DNA from: Verrucomicrobiota bacterium
Lineage (GTDB): Bacteria > Verrucomicrobiota > Verrucomicrobiia > Limisphaerales > DSYF01
Direction: 5' to 3'
Assembly (NCBI GenBank): GCA_025457615.1
Contig: JALOTZ010000011.1
Span: 1-63,484 of the forward strand
Length of the DNA stretch: 63,484 bases
Below are positions 24,601 through 33,576 of the stretch, piece by piece. Position 1 is the stretch's first letter. The number at the start of each line of letters is the position of its first letter. The notes under the pieces were generated by a model. That model ran no database searches and was not told the origin of the DNA. It saw nothing but the letters and a program-made list of their open reading frames with translations. A program made the position numbers and the translations under genes.

Positions 24601-27308
24601 TACTCGTTCGTCCCAGCGTCCGGCGGGTTTGCCGCGTAGTCGCGGGACAATTGCTCAAAATAATCCGCCACGGCCGCCTGATAGGCCGGCGGGGCCTGTG
24701 CCACCTGCGGGTCCGTGAGGGTGTAGGGTCGCCGGAAGAGCGCCAACTCCTGGCGCAGGAGGAGGATCAGGCCGCTCAGGGGCGGATCCAACTCGGCGAC
24801 AAACGCAACCACCTGGTCGTCCCCTGCCAAACCACCCGCCCCGCGCCGCAGGAGCTCACGCACCTGCCGCAACTCGGCCGCTTCCGGCTGGATCGCCATC
24901 GCATCCAGCGCCTGTTCGTTCAGTTCCCCCACCAGGTTGTCCCGATGTTGTTGCCATTGCTCGTCGCGTCCTGCCTCCTCGATCTGCCCAACCGTCACCG
25001 CACCTTGAGACGAAGCACCCGACGGAGCTGGCCCTGCCCTGCCCTCCGGCTGCGATGACAAGGGCGGCTGGTTTCCAATCGCGCGCCCAGCCGACGCGGC
25101 GCCCTGCCCCTGGCCGCCCGCCCGAGCTGATGGTGCCGCGCGGGGACCGCTGCATTGGGAGGCTAGGTTTCTAAGATTGGCTTGGGTCCGCTGCATCCGC
25201 TCGAGGAGGCGGGCCAGTTCCTGCCGCGTGGGGGGACTTGGATTGCGCAACTGCGCCGCGCGCTCAGCCAGTTCATCCAGACGCTGCGCCAGCGCCTCGG
25301 ACCGCCCGGCATCGCGCGGCGATTCCTGCGCCTGCGCCTGCAAGTGCGTGATCGTTTCGCTGCGGAGCTCGGCGGCCAAAGCCCCGAGCCGTTCCGCAAG
25401 ATTGGTCGTGCCGTTGGCCTGCTGGCGCTGGGATTCCTCCTCCAACCGCCGGGCCGTCTCGCGCACAGCCTCCTCTGATTTCGTCAACTCGGCGGAAGCC
25501 TCCCCGCCCGACTTCGCCTGCGGAGCCTTGCGCACAGCCTCCGCCGCCGCGGACAACCGGAGCAGCGCATCCGCCAGGTGGTTCTTTGCGGATTCGTTTC
25601 CGCCCGCGCGCAACGCCGAGGCGGTCTGGCGCAGTTCGCGAGCGGCCTCGGCGGCGGGTTCGCGGGCGGCCACGAGATCGTGACGGGCAATTTCCTCACG
25701 CGCCTCCCCCGCCAATTCGTCGCTTGATTGCAAATGCTTCAGCGCGTCCGGATCCCAGCCGGGCTCGTCGAGCAACTCCTCGATGCTCCGTTCGATCTTC
25801 CCCTGCCGTTCCCCGAGTGAGCCGGCGATATCGTCCGCACCGGGCTTCGCCTCCTCGGCGGCGAGCCGCAGCGTGGTGTTGGTGCCGCCCGCCGCCAACT
25901 CGCCCGCCAGGCGCGATTGTTCGGCAGCCAGCGCGTCCAGTTTTCCCGCGCGGGTCAGTGGATGCGTCTTCAGGTCCAGGTTCCTGGCTTTCCGGAACGG
26001 ATCGTCGGCGCCGGGCCGCACACTCTGCCCCGCGAGCCTGAGTATGTTTTCCAGGTATTTCTCCACCGCGGTGAGCAGGCCGAGCGCCTTGCCCTGCGGT
26101 TCCAGCGCCGGCTGGTTCTCCTCGCTCACCATGCGATCACCCGCCTCGATCATCAGCGGTCGGGCCTGTCGCACCAGGCCCAGAATCTGCGCCGGATAAT
26201 GGTTGCTGACCATCAGTTGGATCACTTCTTCCGCCCGCTTCGCCAGTTGGCATTGGTCGCCGGCCACGCGATTGTTCTCCCGCCGCCACTCGTCGCTGGT
26301 CCGTCCGATTTCAGCGTGGGCAAGAATGAAGTTCTGCTTGAGCAGCCGCAACTGCGCCACCTTGAGCGCGGACACGTAGTTGAAACATTGGCTTGGCCGG
26401 TCGCCGCCCGCGCACACGAGGGTGTCCTGCCGCATCGGCTTGACCTGGACGAACTGCACCGGCGAAACCGTTGGCGGCAGTGGCGGGGACCAAGTCCTTT
26501 GCGCGCGCAAGTGATAAGAAACGACGTCGTAGGCATTCACCCGCAACTGGTCGAGATAGATCGAGGCCTGAAGAGTTTGCCGGCCCGGCGGAATGGATGG
26601 GTTGGCCAAGGGTTGCGAGAGGCGATGCTCGCCATTGACCTCGACCTCGAGGACCACCCCGCGCAAACCGGTGGTGGACCGCGCCTCGGCTTCCAAGGGA
26701 ACCTCTTCGATGGCGGTGGCGGTGGTTTCGCATTCGGGCGACTGCCACTCGAGGCTGGCGGTTGGCAGCGCGGGCTTCCCGTCCGCGCCAGCCGACGAAG
26801 CATCATGGGTGGCTGCCAGGTCCGGGGGCGCTGGCCGAATCCAGCAGGCCAGAAGGGCCAGATGCGCCAGGGCCATCCCGAACACCAACACCACAAGCAC
26901 CGTCAAAGCACGCCGTCGCGGCGCCAGACGCGACGCTTGCAGGAACCGCTCGGTTTCCTCGCGCTGCGCCCGCGCCAGCGGACTCTGCACGCCGCGCAAC
27001 GCGGTGACAGTCTCCAAGCGGTTGTGCGACAGCAACACGGCATCCAGTTCGGCGGCGCTGCGCAGCAAGGTTCGGCGGCGCGCCCATCCGCAGGCAAGCG
27101 CACCCGCCAACGTGAGAATGATCCCGCCCGCCCACGCCGCGCCAAGGGGTGTCCAAGATTCCACGGGCGCAAACGTCGGGTGCACCCACCACAGCAGCCC
27201 CAGGATCACCGCCAAACCAATGACGGCCACCCCCAGGGATGGGATGGCTCGCGCGGCCTGGTGTCGGGCGCGAACAACGCCTTCGGAATGGGATGGATTC
27301 GGGTTCAT
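24600..27308 (-). CDS. Large coiled-coil membrane protein (DUF4175-like)
   Basis: About 902 residues starting MNPNPSHSEGVVRARHQ. Two transmembrane segments (about 23-40 and 50-67) precede a cytoplasmic stretch, a third segment (about 130-150), and a long Ala/Glu/Arg-rich region predicted as helical and coiled-coil (residues about 460-750). The low-complexity part between 750 and 810 is Gly/Ala/Ser rich. The layout matches DUF4175-type proteins of Bat operons. It is the fourth gene of the operon, 14 bp after the BatA-like gene. The function is unknown. Confidence 0.75.
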   Translation of the reverse strand: MNPNPSHSEGVVRARHQAARAIPSLGVAVIGLAVILGLLWWVHPTFAPVESWTPLGAAWAGGIILTLAGALACGWARRRTLLRSAAELDAVLLSHNRLETVTALRGVQSPLARAQREETERFLQASRLAPRRRALTVLVVLVFGMALAHLALLACWIRPAPPDLAATHDASSAGADGKPALPTASLEWQSPECETTATAIEEVPLEAEARSTTGLRGVVLEVEVNGEHRLSQPLANPSIPPGRQTLQASIYLDQLRVNAYDVVSYHLRAQRTWSPPLPPTVSPVQFVQVKPMRQDTLVCAGGDRPSQCFNYVSALKVAQLRLLKQNFILAHAEIGRTSDEWRRENNRVAGDQCQLAKRAEEVIQLMVSNHYPAQILGLVRQARPLMIEAGDRMVSEENQPALEPQGKALGLLTAVEKYLENILRLAGQSVRPGADDPFRKARNLDLKTHPLTRAGKLDALAAEQSRLAGELAAGGTNTTLRLAAEEAKPGADDIAGSLGERQGKIERSIEELLDEPGWDPDALKHLQSSDELAGEAREEIARHDLVAAREPAAEAARELRQTASALRAGGNESAKNHLADALLRLSAAAEAVRKAPQAKSGGEASAELTKSEEAVRETARRLEEESQRQQANGTTNLAERLGALAAELRSETITHLQAQAQESPRDAGRSEALAQRLDELAERAAQLRNPSPPTRQELARLLERMQRTQANLRNLASQCSGPRAAPSARAGGQGQGAASAGRAIGNQPPLSSQPEGRAGPAPSGASSQGAVTVGQIEEAGRDEQWQQHRDNLVGELNEQALDAMAIQPEAAELRQVRELLRRGAGGLAGDDQVVAFVAELDPPLSGLILLLRQELALFRRPYTLTDPQVAQAPPAYQAAVADYFEQLSRDYAANPPDAGTNE

Positions 27309-27322
27309 GCGTTCAGGTCGGT

Positions 27323-29263
27323 TCACAACGTGGTGCGGTTGGCCATCAGCAGCTCGGCCAGCAACGCGCAACCGCAGGCCGCCAGCAACCACCACCAAAG
27401 TTGCTGCCGATTCTCGGTCACGATCAGGCCCGCCGGCACCGTGGAGACTCGGGACGTCGCCTCGTCCGTGGCCGGCGATTCCAACGACGCGAGTCGCTCC
27501 GGCTCTGGCCAGGGTGAGAGGTCGGATTCCTCGACGGGTGGGTTGACGGCGAAAACCTTTTTCATGCGCGGCCCGGTGAATTCATACAAGCCCGGCAGAC
27601 GGGGGCGAACGCTGCCGTTCACGGCTACTGCCTCGCGGAGGCCCGGCCCATCGAGGGCGCGCCAGACACCCGTTTCTTCCGGGAGTGGAATCGTGTCATC
27701 CACGCGCCAGTCCTCGCGCGTATCCCGCAGCGCAGCCAGCCAGCGTATCGCACCATGCACGAAAGGCACAAACGAAGGCTGGGCAACCCAGTCGGTCGTC
27801 TCCCGGTCCGGGGCAAATCCCGCGATCAACAGCCGCCGCCCGCCGCTGTCGAGTTCCGCGATGGCCGTTCTCCCATCCGGCCACTGAGCAATGGGGGCAA
27901 GGGCTTCGCCCGTCAGGTTGAATCCCCGGTAAAACTCGACTTCGAGCAGTGGCAACAGGCTCTGCCCGGCAAAGGCGTCGAGCACAGGGTGTTCGACATC
28001 CCAATCCCGCAAATGCACCGGTTCAGCCTCCACCGCCCGCGCACTGACGCGAACGCCCTGCCGCATGAGCCATTCCTGCTGCGCACTGCCCCCGCCCACA
28101 AACACCCACACCGCCCCGCCCCCAACCTGAAACTGCTCCAACTGCTCCAGCCGGCCGTTCCGAAACGAGGTGTCGTGGCGCAAAACCGCGGGGTAATCCA
28201 GAGGCCACGCGTGGTCGGAGAATGGGACAGGCTCGAATCCACCGCCGTCCAGCTTGTGCGTCGAGCGCAGCGCATGTCCGACAAAGTCCGTGCCCGGAAC
28301 GGCATCCAACAGGACACGATGGATGATGTCCGCCGGGCTGGCCACCCAGGCGCAGTCATCCGCCGACAGATCATCGGCCTCGAGCGCGACACGCAGCCCA
28401 GCGGTGCCGACAGGCCAGGTGCAGGGAACCGTGAGTGGTGTGTCGCCGGCCCGCAGAGGGACCATGTGAGTAGCGAGTTCCCTTTCGCCCGCATGGACAG
28501 TGAGTCGGCGCAGATCCGCGGCCGGTTCAAATTGCCGGATCGTCACCTCGAGGGCGTCCACGGATTGAGAGGACTTCCGCACGGCAATGATCGCGGCCTG
28601 ACGTTGAGGAGCGGGGGCGATGCCCTTGGACTGGAACTTCACGCCAGGCGGCAGCTTCTGTGTCCAGTCCGTCCCGCGCCAGCCCGCGCGCTGTTCGTCG
28701 GCAGCCCAAACCAGAGTTCTCGCCGCGGCGGGGGTTCCGGCCAGCGCCTGGGCAGCCATTCGCAATGGCTGCGCATACCGCGTCTTGTGATGGCCCGGCA
28801 CCGCCGCCTCAAGCGCCAACCGCACGCGCTGAAGGTCGGTGGTCAGCGGAACGGCCCAGTGCGGCTCTGGATGCATGACCAGCAGCGCAGCCTGGTCTCC
28901 CGGCTCCAGGGCCGCCAATTGACCCAGCGCCCAGCGTTGCGTGTCGTCCCAGCGTCCGCGCGCCTGCTGGCTCATGGAATTGTCGAGCGCAATGACCAGC
29001 GCATGACCGTCGGCCCCCGGCCATTGGCCCCAAAAGGGGCGGGCAAAAGCCGCGCACAACAGCACGATGGTGAGACAACGCAACGCCAACGTGAGCCAGC
29101 GCCACCACCGGTTTCGTCGGGTGTCGCGCAGGGCGGATGCGCCCAGGAACCGCAGCGTGGGAAAGCGCACCACCTGGCGCGGCTTGCGGCGTAGCAGATG
29201 CAGCAGCACCGGCAATCCGATGAGGGTGGCGCCGGCAAGAAAGCCCGGGAAGAGCCAGTTCAT
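27323..29263 (-). CDS. BatA-like aerotolerance protein (N-terminal TM domain plus VWA)
   Basis: 646 residues starting MNWLFPGFLAGATLIGLPVLLHLLRRKPRQVVRFPTLRFL, the classic BatA N-terminal domain (PF07584) with its membrane helix and RRxP turn. A second TM helix (LALRCLTIVLLCAAFARPFW) precedes a VWA-like fold (VIALDNSMS). The C-terminus has another TM helix near residue 630. The start overlaps the DUF58 stop by 4 nt. Bat proteins are linked to stress and aerotolerance, but the function is not known in this phylum. Confidence 0.88.
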   Translation of the reverse strand: MNWLFPGFLAGATLIGLPVLLHLLRRKPRQVVRFPTLRFLGASALRDTRRNRWWRWLTLALRCLTIVLLCAAFARPFWGQWPGADGHALVIALDNSMSQQARGRWDDTQRWALGQLAALEPGDQAALLVMHPEPHWAVPLTTDLQRVRLALEAAVPGHHKTRYAQPLRMAAQALAGTPAAARTLVWAADEQRAGWRGTDWTQKLPPGVKFQSKGIAPAPQRQAAIIAVRKSSQSVDALEVTIRQFEPAADLRRLTVHAGERELATHMVPLRAGDTPLTVPCTWPVGTAGLRVALEADDLSADDCAWVASPADIIHRVLLDAVPGTDFVGHALRSTHKLDGGGFEPVPFSDHAWPLDYPAVLRHDTSFRNGRLEQLEQFQVGGGAVWVFVGGGSAQQEWLMRQGVRVSARAVEAEPVHLRDWDVEHPVLDAFAGQSLLPLLEVEFYRGFNLTGEALAPIAQWPDGRTAIAELDSGGRRLLIAGFAPDRETTDWVAQPSFVPFVHGAIRWLAALRDTREDWRVDDTIPLPEETGVWRALDGPGLREAVAVNGSVRPRLPGLYEFTGPRMKKVFAVNPPVEESDLSPWPEPERLASLESPATDEATSRVSTVPAGLIVTENRQQLWWWLLAACGCALLAELLMANRTTL

Positions 29264-30276
29264 ATCCGGTGCTCTCGTTTCGCCAAGTAACCGGCGAGGG
29301 CAGCCACCGGCGGCGCATCGGTGCGAAGCGGGATGAAATCGCCACCCACCGCGCGGAACCGCTCTTCCAACTCGACGCAAAAGCGACGGAACCGATCCAG
29401 ATAACCCGCCCGCACGGCGGCGGATTCGAGCCCCAGACGCGCGCCCGTCTCGGCATCCACCCACTCCCCACCCTGCGCCTGATCGAACTCGACTTCGACC
29501 GGATCCAGCACCTGCAGGCCGATGAGGTCGTGGCCGCCGTAATGCAGGCGCTTCAAAGCGGATTCCAGCGCTGAAAGGTCCTCGTAAAAGTCGCTGGCAA
29601 CCACCACAAGCGAACGGGGCGGGATGAGTTGGGCAAAAGCCTCGAGAGTCCGGCCCAACGCCGTCTGCCGCTGCGGTTTCACCTGCTCCAAGTGCCCGAT
29701 GAAGGTCTGCCAGTGCGCCGCGGAGGATCGCGCGCGGAGGAAATCCACGAGTTCCGCGCCCACCACGCCCAGCCCGAAGGCGTCGCCCTGCCGCTGCGCC
29801 AGTGAGGCGATGCCCGCCACAGCCAACCGGGCAAACTCGATCTTGTTCATGGCGCTGGGACGCGATCGAAAGTCCATCGAGGCGCTGACATCGAGCACGC
29901 CATACACGCGCAGTTGCGCCTCGTCCTCGTATTGCCGGACATGCAGGCGGTCACTGCGCCCGAACAGGCGCCAATCCACGCGGCGCAAATCGTCGCCCAA
30001 CTGGTAATCGCGGTAGTCAGCGAACTCGACGGACGAACCCTTCTGCGGGCTGTGATGACGTCCGCCCAGGAAACCATCCACCAGACAACGCGAGCGCAGG
30101 CTGAGCGACGGCAGGTCGGCGAGCAGCTTCAGATCGAGCGGCGGCAACGCCCGGGCGCGGTGGCCGTCCAGCGCGGCCGACGGCCCTCCGGCCCGGCGCT
30201 CGGGCAGGGGCGCACGCCGCCGCGGCAGGGGCGGAGCTTCCGGCGGCGGGTGCGGCACGGTCAATGGCGGTTGCAT
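29260..30276 (-). CDS. DUF58 protein
   Basis: 338 residues from the ATG at 30274-30276. The N-terminal third is Pro/Arg rich. The DUF58 core follows: SSVEFADYRDYQLGDDLRRV, then DWRLFGRSDRLHVRQYEDEA, with the GVLDVSASMDF VWA-like MIDAS. DUF58 proteins are the partners of MoxR ATPases. It follows moxR by 16 bp and overlaps the BatA-like gene by 4 nt. The upstream in-frame extension has no similarity and is dropped. Confidence 0.88.
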   Translation of the reverse strand: MQPPLTVPHPPPEAPPLPRRRAPLPERRAGGPSAALDGHRARALPPLDLKLLADLPSLSLRSRCLVDGFLGGRHHSPQKGSSVEFADYRDYQLGDDLRRVDWRLFGRSDRLHVRQYEDEAQLRVYGVLDVSASMDFRSRPSAMNKIEFARLAVAGIASLAQRQGDAFGLGVVGAELVDFLRARSSAAHWQTFIGHLEQVKPQRQTALGRTLEAFAQLIPPRSLVVVASDFYEDLSALESALKRLHYGGHDLIGLQVLDPVEVEFDQAQGGEWVDAETGARLGLESAAVRAGYLDRFRRFCVELEERFRAVGGDFIPLRTDAPPVAALAGYLAKREHRI

Positions 30277-30292
30277 GGGTGTTCCACCATGG

Positions 30293-31300
<1,008 letters not shown>

Positions 31301-31371
31301 GATTGTTATGGAAGCGGCTGGATATGTGCGGCCATCATTGGGTAACCGGTGGTTAGGCCAAAAACCTGAAG

Positions 31372-31593
31372 CTACCTTTTCGGATGCTTCATGACGTAAA
31401 CCAAACGATCCAAAACCGCGCCATTTCCCTGAGACGAAAAGCCCGCCAACGTCCATCCTTCAGCCGCCAACCGATTGACATCACTGATGTTTGTAACGGT
31501 CTGGTATTCCCAAATAGTAGAGTGGCGAGCAGTGCAACAACCGGACAGCGCCAAGCTGATGGCCGCGACAATCAATGCAATGGTTTTTTTCAT
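31372..31593 (-). CDS. Small lipoprotein
   Basis: 73 residues. MKKTIALIVAAISLALSGCC is a signal peptide with lipobox (LSGC at 16-19), so the protein is probably lipid-anchored. The mature part includes HSTIWEYQTVTNISDVNRLA and AEGWTLAGFSSQGNG, reminiscent of the small DUF4177-like fold (E-Y-x-x-V ... GW). The start overlaps the ECF-sigma gene stop by 4 nt. No function is known. Confidence 0.8.
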   Translation of the reverse strand: MKKTIALIVAAISLALSGCCTARHSTIWEYQTVTNISDVNRLAAEGWTLAGFSSQGNGAVLDRLVYVMKHPKR

Positions 31594-33077
31594 GGTGTAT
31601 TTGTGCTATGCGTGGTGTGGCCGAACGGGGCATCGAGAATCTTTGCACTCGCAGGGTCCACCAACTGTGCGTGCTCGGATTGGGCGATGTTGGCCTGTTT
31701 GCAATACTCGCTCACGCTGGCCGAAGCTCGGGCGGCGATTTCGGCAAAGTCCGCCCGGGGCGACGCCGCGAAATGCATCGCCCACCGGGAGAGGAATCGC
31801 GGCAGGTCCGGTTCCCCCTCGGCCATGGTGGCGGACAACACGGTGCGCTGCGGGCTGCGCAAAAGCGGCAGGAATGCGCCGGAGTTGCCCGTGCCGATGA
31901 AGACAAATTGCCGGCCGGGGATGGCGTCCAAGGCGTCTTTCAGGTCGGAAGCGGTGAGGCGGGGGCCGCTGACTTGGAACGCGGGCTCGCCGCCTTGCGC
32001 CTTGCCGGTTTGCCCGAGCAAGACGAGCCAGAATTCCTCGCGCACCCAGCCGGCCCGGTGATGCAATTCCCGGAGAATCTGTTCGCGGGTGACCTCGCCG
32101 GAAAGAATCCCTACCCGCTCTGCCTCGAAACCGCGGGCCACGAGACTTCGCTGGATGCTGTCGGCAAGCGACTCCAGAGCGTCGGGCGCGTCGTTGGCCA
32201 TGAGTCCAACCACGATGAGCGCACCCGGCCCCGGCGTGGCCGGCGTCGAAGCAACCGCTTGATGAGCCGTGGGCGTCTCCGGCGTGGCGGAGAACTGGGC
32301 CAGCGCAACAGCCGTCATGACTGCGGCCAGCCCCAGGGCCGCACCGGCAGAGAGGGCGACTTTCACTTTCAGCCACGCCATCGCCTTGAGTGCGCTTTGC
32401 AAGATGGCGTTGGCCGATGGTGCCGCGACTTGACCCGTGCCCGCCGTTTGCGCCAGTTCGACAACCGCCGTGGGAGCCGCCTGGACAGCATGTGCGGTTA
32501 CAACCGAGGCAATCACCGCCGCGCTCAAGGGGATCCCCCGACGCACCACGAGCCCGCGCAGCCGATCCAACGCGCGCTGCACCCGCTTCTGGGCGGCGCG
32601 TTCTTCCAGTCCCAGCACATCCGCGAGTTCCTTCAGACTCTTGTTCTCAAAGAACCGCAGCACCAGCACGTCCCGGTCGCCTGCACGCAGCCGGGCCATG
32701 ACCTCATCCAGCAGCGGAGCCAGTTGCACCCACGCCGGGTCCGGCCCGCCGGTTTCCAGATCAACCTCCATGCAAGCCTCCTGTTCTCGGCGTTGACGAC
32801 GCCGCTCACGTTTGCGGACATCCGCGCAAACAAACCGTGTAGTGCGATACAACCAGCCGGACAGGATCGTCCGCGGGCTCAGCACGCCAGCTTTGCGGGC
32901 CAGGAGGATGAACACGGCCTGGGTCACATCCTGGGCCAGATGCGCATCGCCCAACTGCCGCAACGCCGCCGAATACACCAACCCGGCATGCCGTGCCACC
33001 AGGGTGGCAAAGGCCGCCTCGGATTGCTGCGTTGCATAGGTCCGCGCCAGCACCATGTCTTCCATGTCTCCCAGCAT
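31590..33077 (-). CDS. ECF sigma factor fused to a membrane segment and a C13-like domain
   Basis: About 495 residues. Sigma region 2 is AALRQLGDAHLAQDVTQAVF with ILLARKAGVLSPRTILSGWL; sigma region 4 is LVLRFFENKSLKELADVLGL. A hydrophobic stretch (GAALGLAAVMTAVALAQ) follows, then a domain resembling the C13/legumain-like caspase fold: GPRLTASDLKDALDAIPGRQ, FVFIGTGNSGAFL and TVLSATMAEGE. The His expected in the GHG motif is Gln (LLGQTG) and no catalytic Cys is seen, so it is probably not a protease. I chose the ATG at 33075-33077 because TTGAGGA precedes it; a GTG 14 codons upstream is possible. Confidence 0.82.
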   Translation of the reverse strand: MLGDMEDMVLARTYATQQSEAAFATLVARHAGLVYSAALRQLGDAHLAQDVTQAVFILLARKAGVLSPRTILSGWLYRTTRFVCADVRKRERRRQRREQEACMEVDLETGGPDPAWVQLAPLLDEVMARLRAGDRDVLVLRFFENKSLKELADVLGLEERAAQKRVQRALDRLRGLVVRRGIPLSAAVIASVVTAHAVQAAPTAVVELAQTAGTGQVAAPSANAILQSALKAMAWLKVKVALSAGAALGLAAVMTAVALAQFSATPETPTAHQAVASTPATPGPGALIVVGLMANDAPDALESLADSIQRSLVARGFEAERVGILSGEVTREQILRELHHRAGWVREEFWLVLLGQTGKAQGGEPAFQVSGPRLTASDLKDALDAIPGRQFVFIGTGNSGAFLPLLRSPQRTVLSATMAEGEPDLPRFLSRWAMHFAASPRADFAEIAARASASVSEYCKQANIAQSEHAQLVDPASAKILDAPFGHTTHSTNTP

Positions 33078-33189
33078 AATGTCCTCAACGACCATCTCCA
33101 CCCTTATTATGGACGCCACGCCGGCCCGCGAGACACAGTTTTCAATTCGCGCCAGAGCAAGAATAGGGTTACGAGGTCAACCCCATCGG

Positions 33190-33275
33190 CGATTTTTTCC
33201 TCCGCCTTGCGCTGGGCGGCGCCTCGGGCCGGCAGCAATAGGGCCGCCTGGATCGCGATGATCGCGACCCGACGA
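33190..33275 (-). pseudogene. Degenerate prepilin signal fragment
   Basis: The minus-strand frame reads VAIIAIQAALLLPARGAAQ, a decayed version of the prepilin hydrophobic helix ([17 protein letters not shown]). No FTLIE motif or downstream domain remains in frame. Probably a remnant of another prepilin-like gene upstream of the sigma factor. Confidence 0.35.
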
Positions 33276-33333
33276 CCGATGAGGCAGGGCAACAGAAGTT
33301 TACACCCACGTCCCGGACGGGTATCTGTCTTGC

Positions 33334-33576
33334 ATGATTCAACCGGAAGAGTTGGTGGGGGGCGAGTGGGCCGCCTGGTACCGGCTCACGCCCGCGCAAC
33401 GCTGGCTGGAGACCGCGAAGCTATGGCAAACCTATCTCGCGCTCGGAGGCTCGCTTGATCCCGAACCCGATAGCCAAAGTCCTTTCTTCGATGCGCGCGC
33501 ACCGCGTCCGCGCCCTGCTCATGGGCAGACAGGCGTGCGTGTGCTACGGCGCAGCCCCACCTACGCCGAGGGGTAG
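33334..33576 (+). CDS. Small conserved hypothetical protein
   Basis: 80 residues. The segment AAWYRLTPAQRWLETAKLW followed by ALGGSLDPEPDSQSPFF has the composition of a genuine compact protein rather than a shadow frame. Small proteins with this RLTPxxRW and LGGSLDPEPD pattern occur in Verrucomicrobiota near nucleotidyltransferase genes, but no partner is seen here. It converges with the GH38-like gene and overlaps its stop by 16 nt. The function is unknown. Confidence 0.55.
   Translation: MIQPEELVGGEWAAWYRLTPAQRWLETAKLWQTYLALGGSLDPEPDSQSPFFDARAPRPRPAHGQTGVRVLRRSPTYAEG

Noticed and set aside
31338..31354. GGGTAACCGGTGGTTA upstream of moxR resembles the LacI operator
   Set aside because: Only the central TAACCGGT matches; the outer arms do not, and the gene is unrelated to sugar metabolism.
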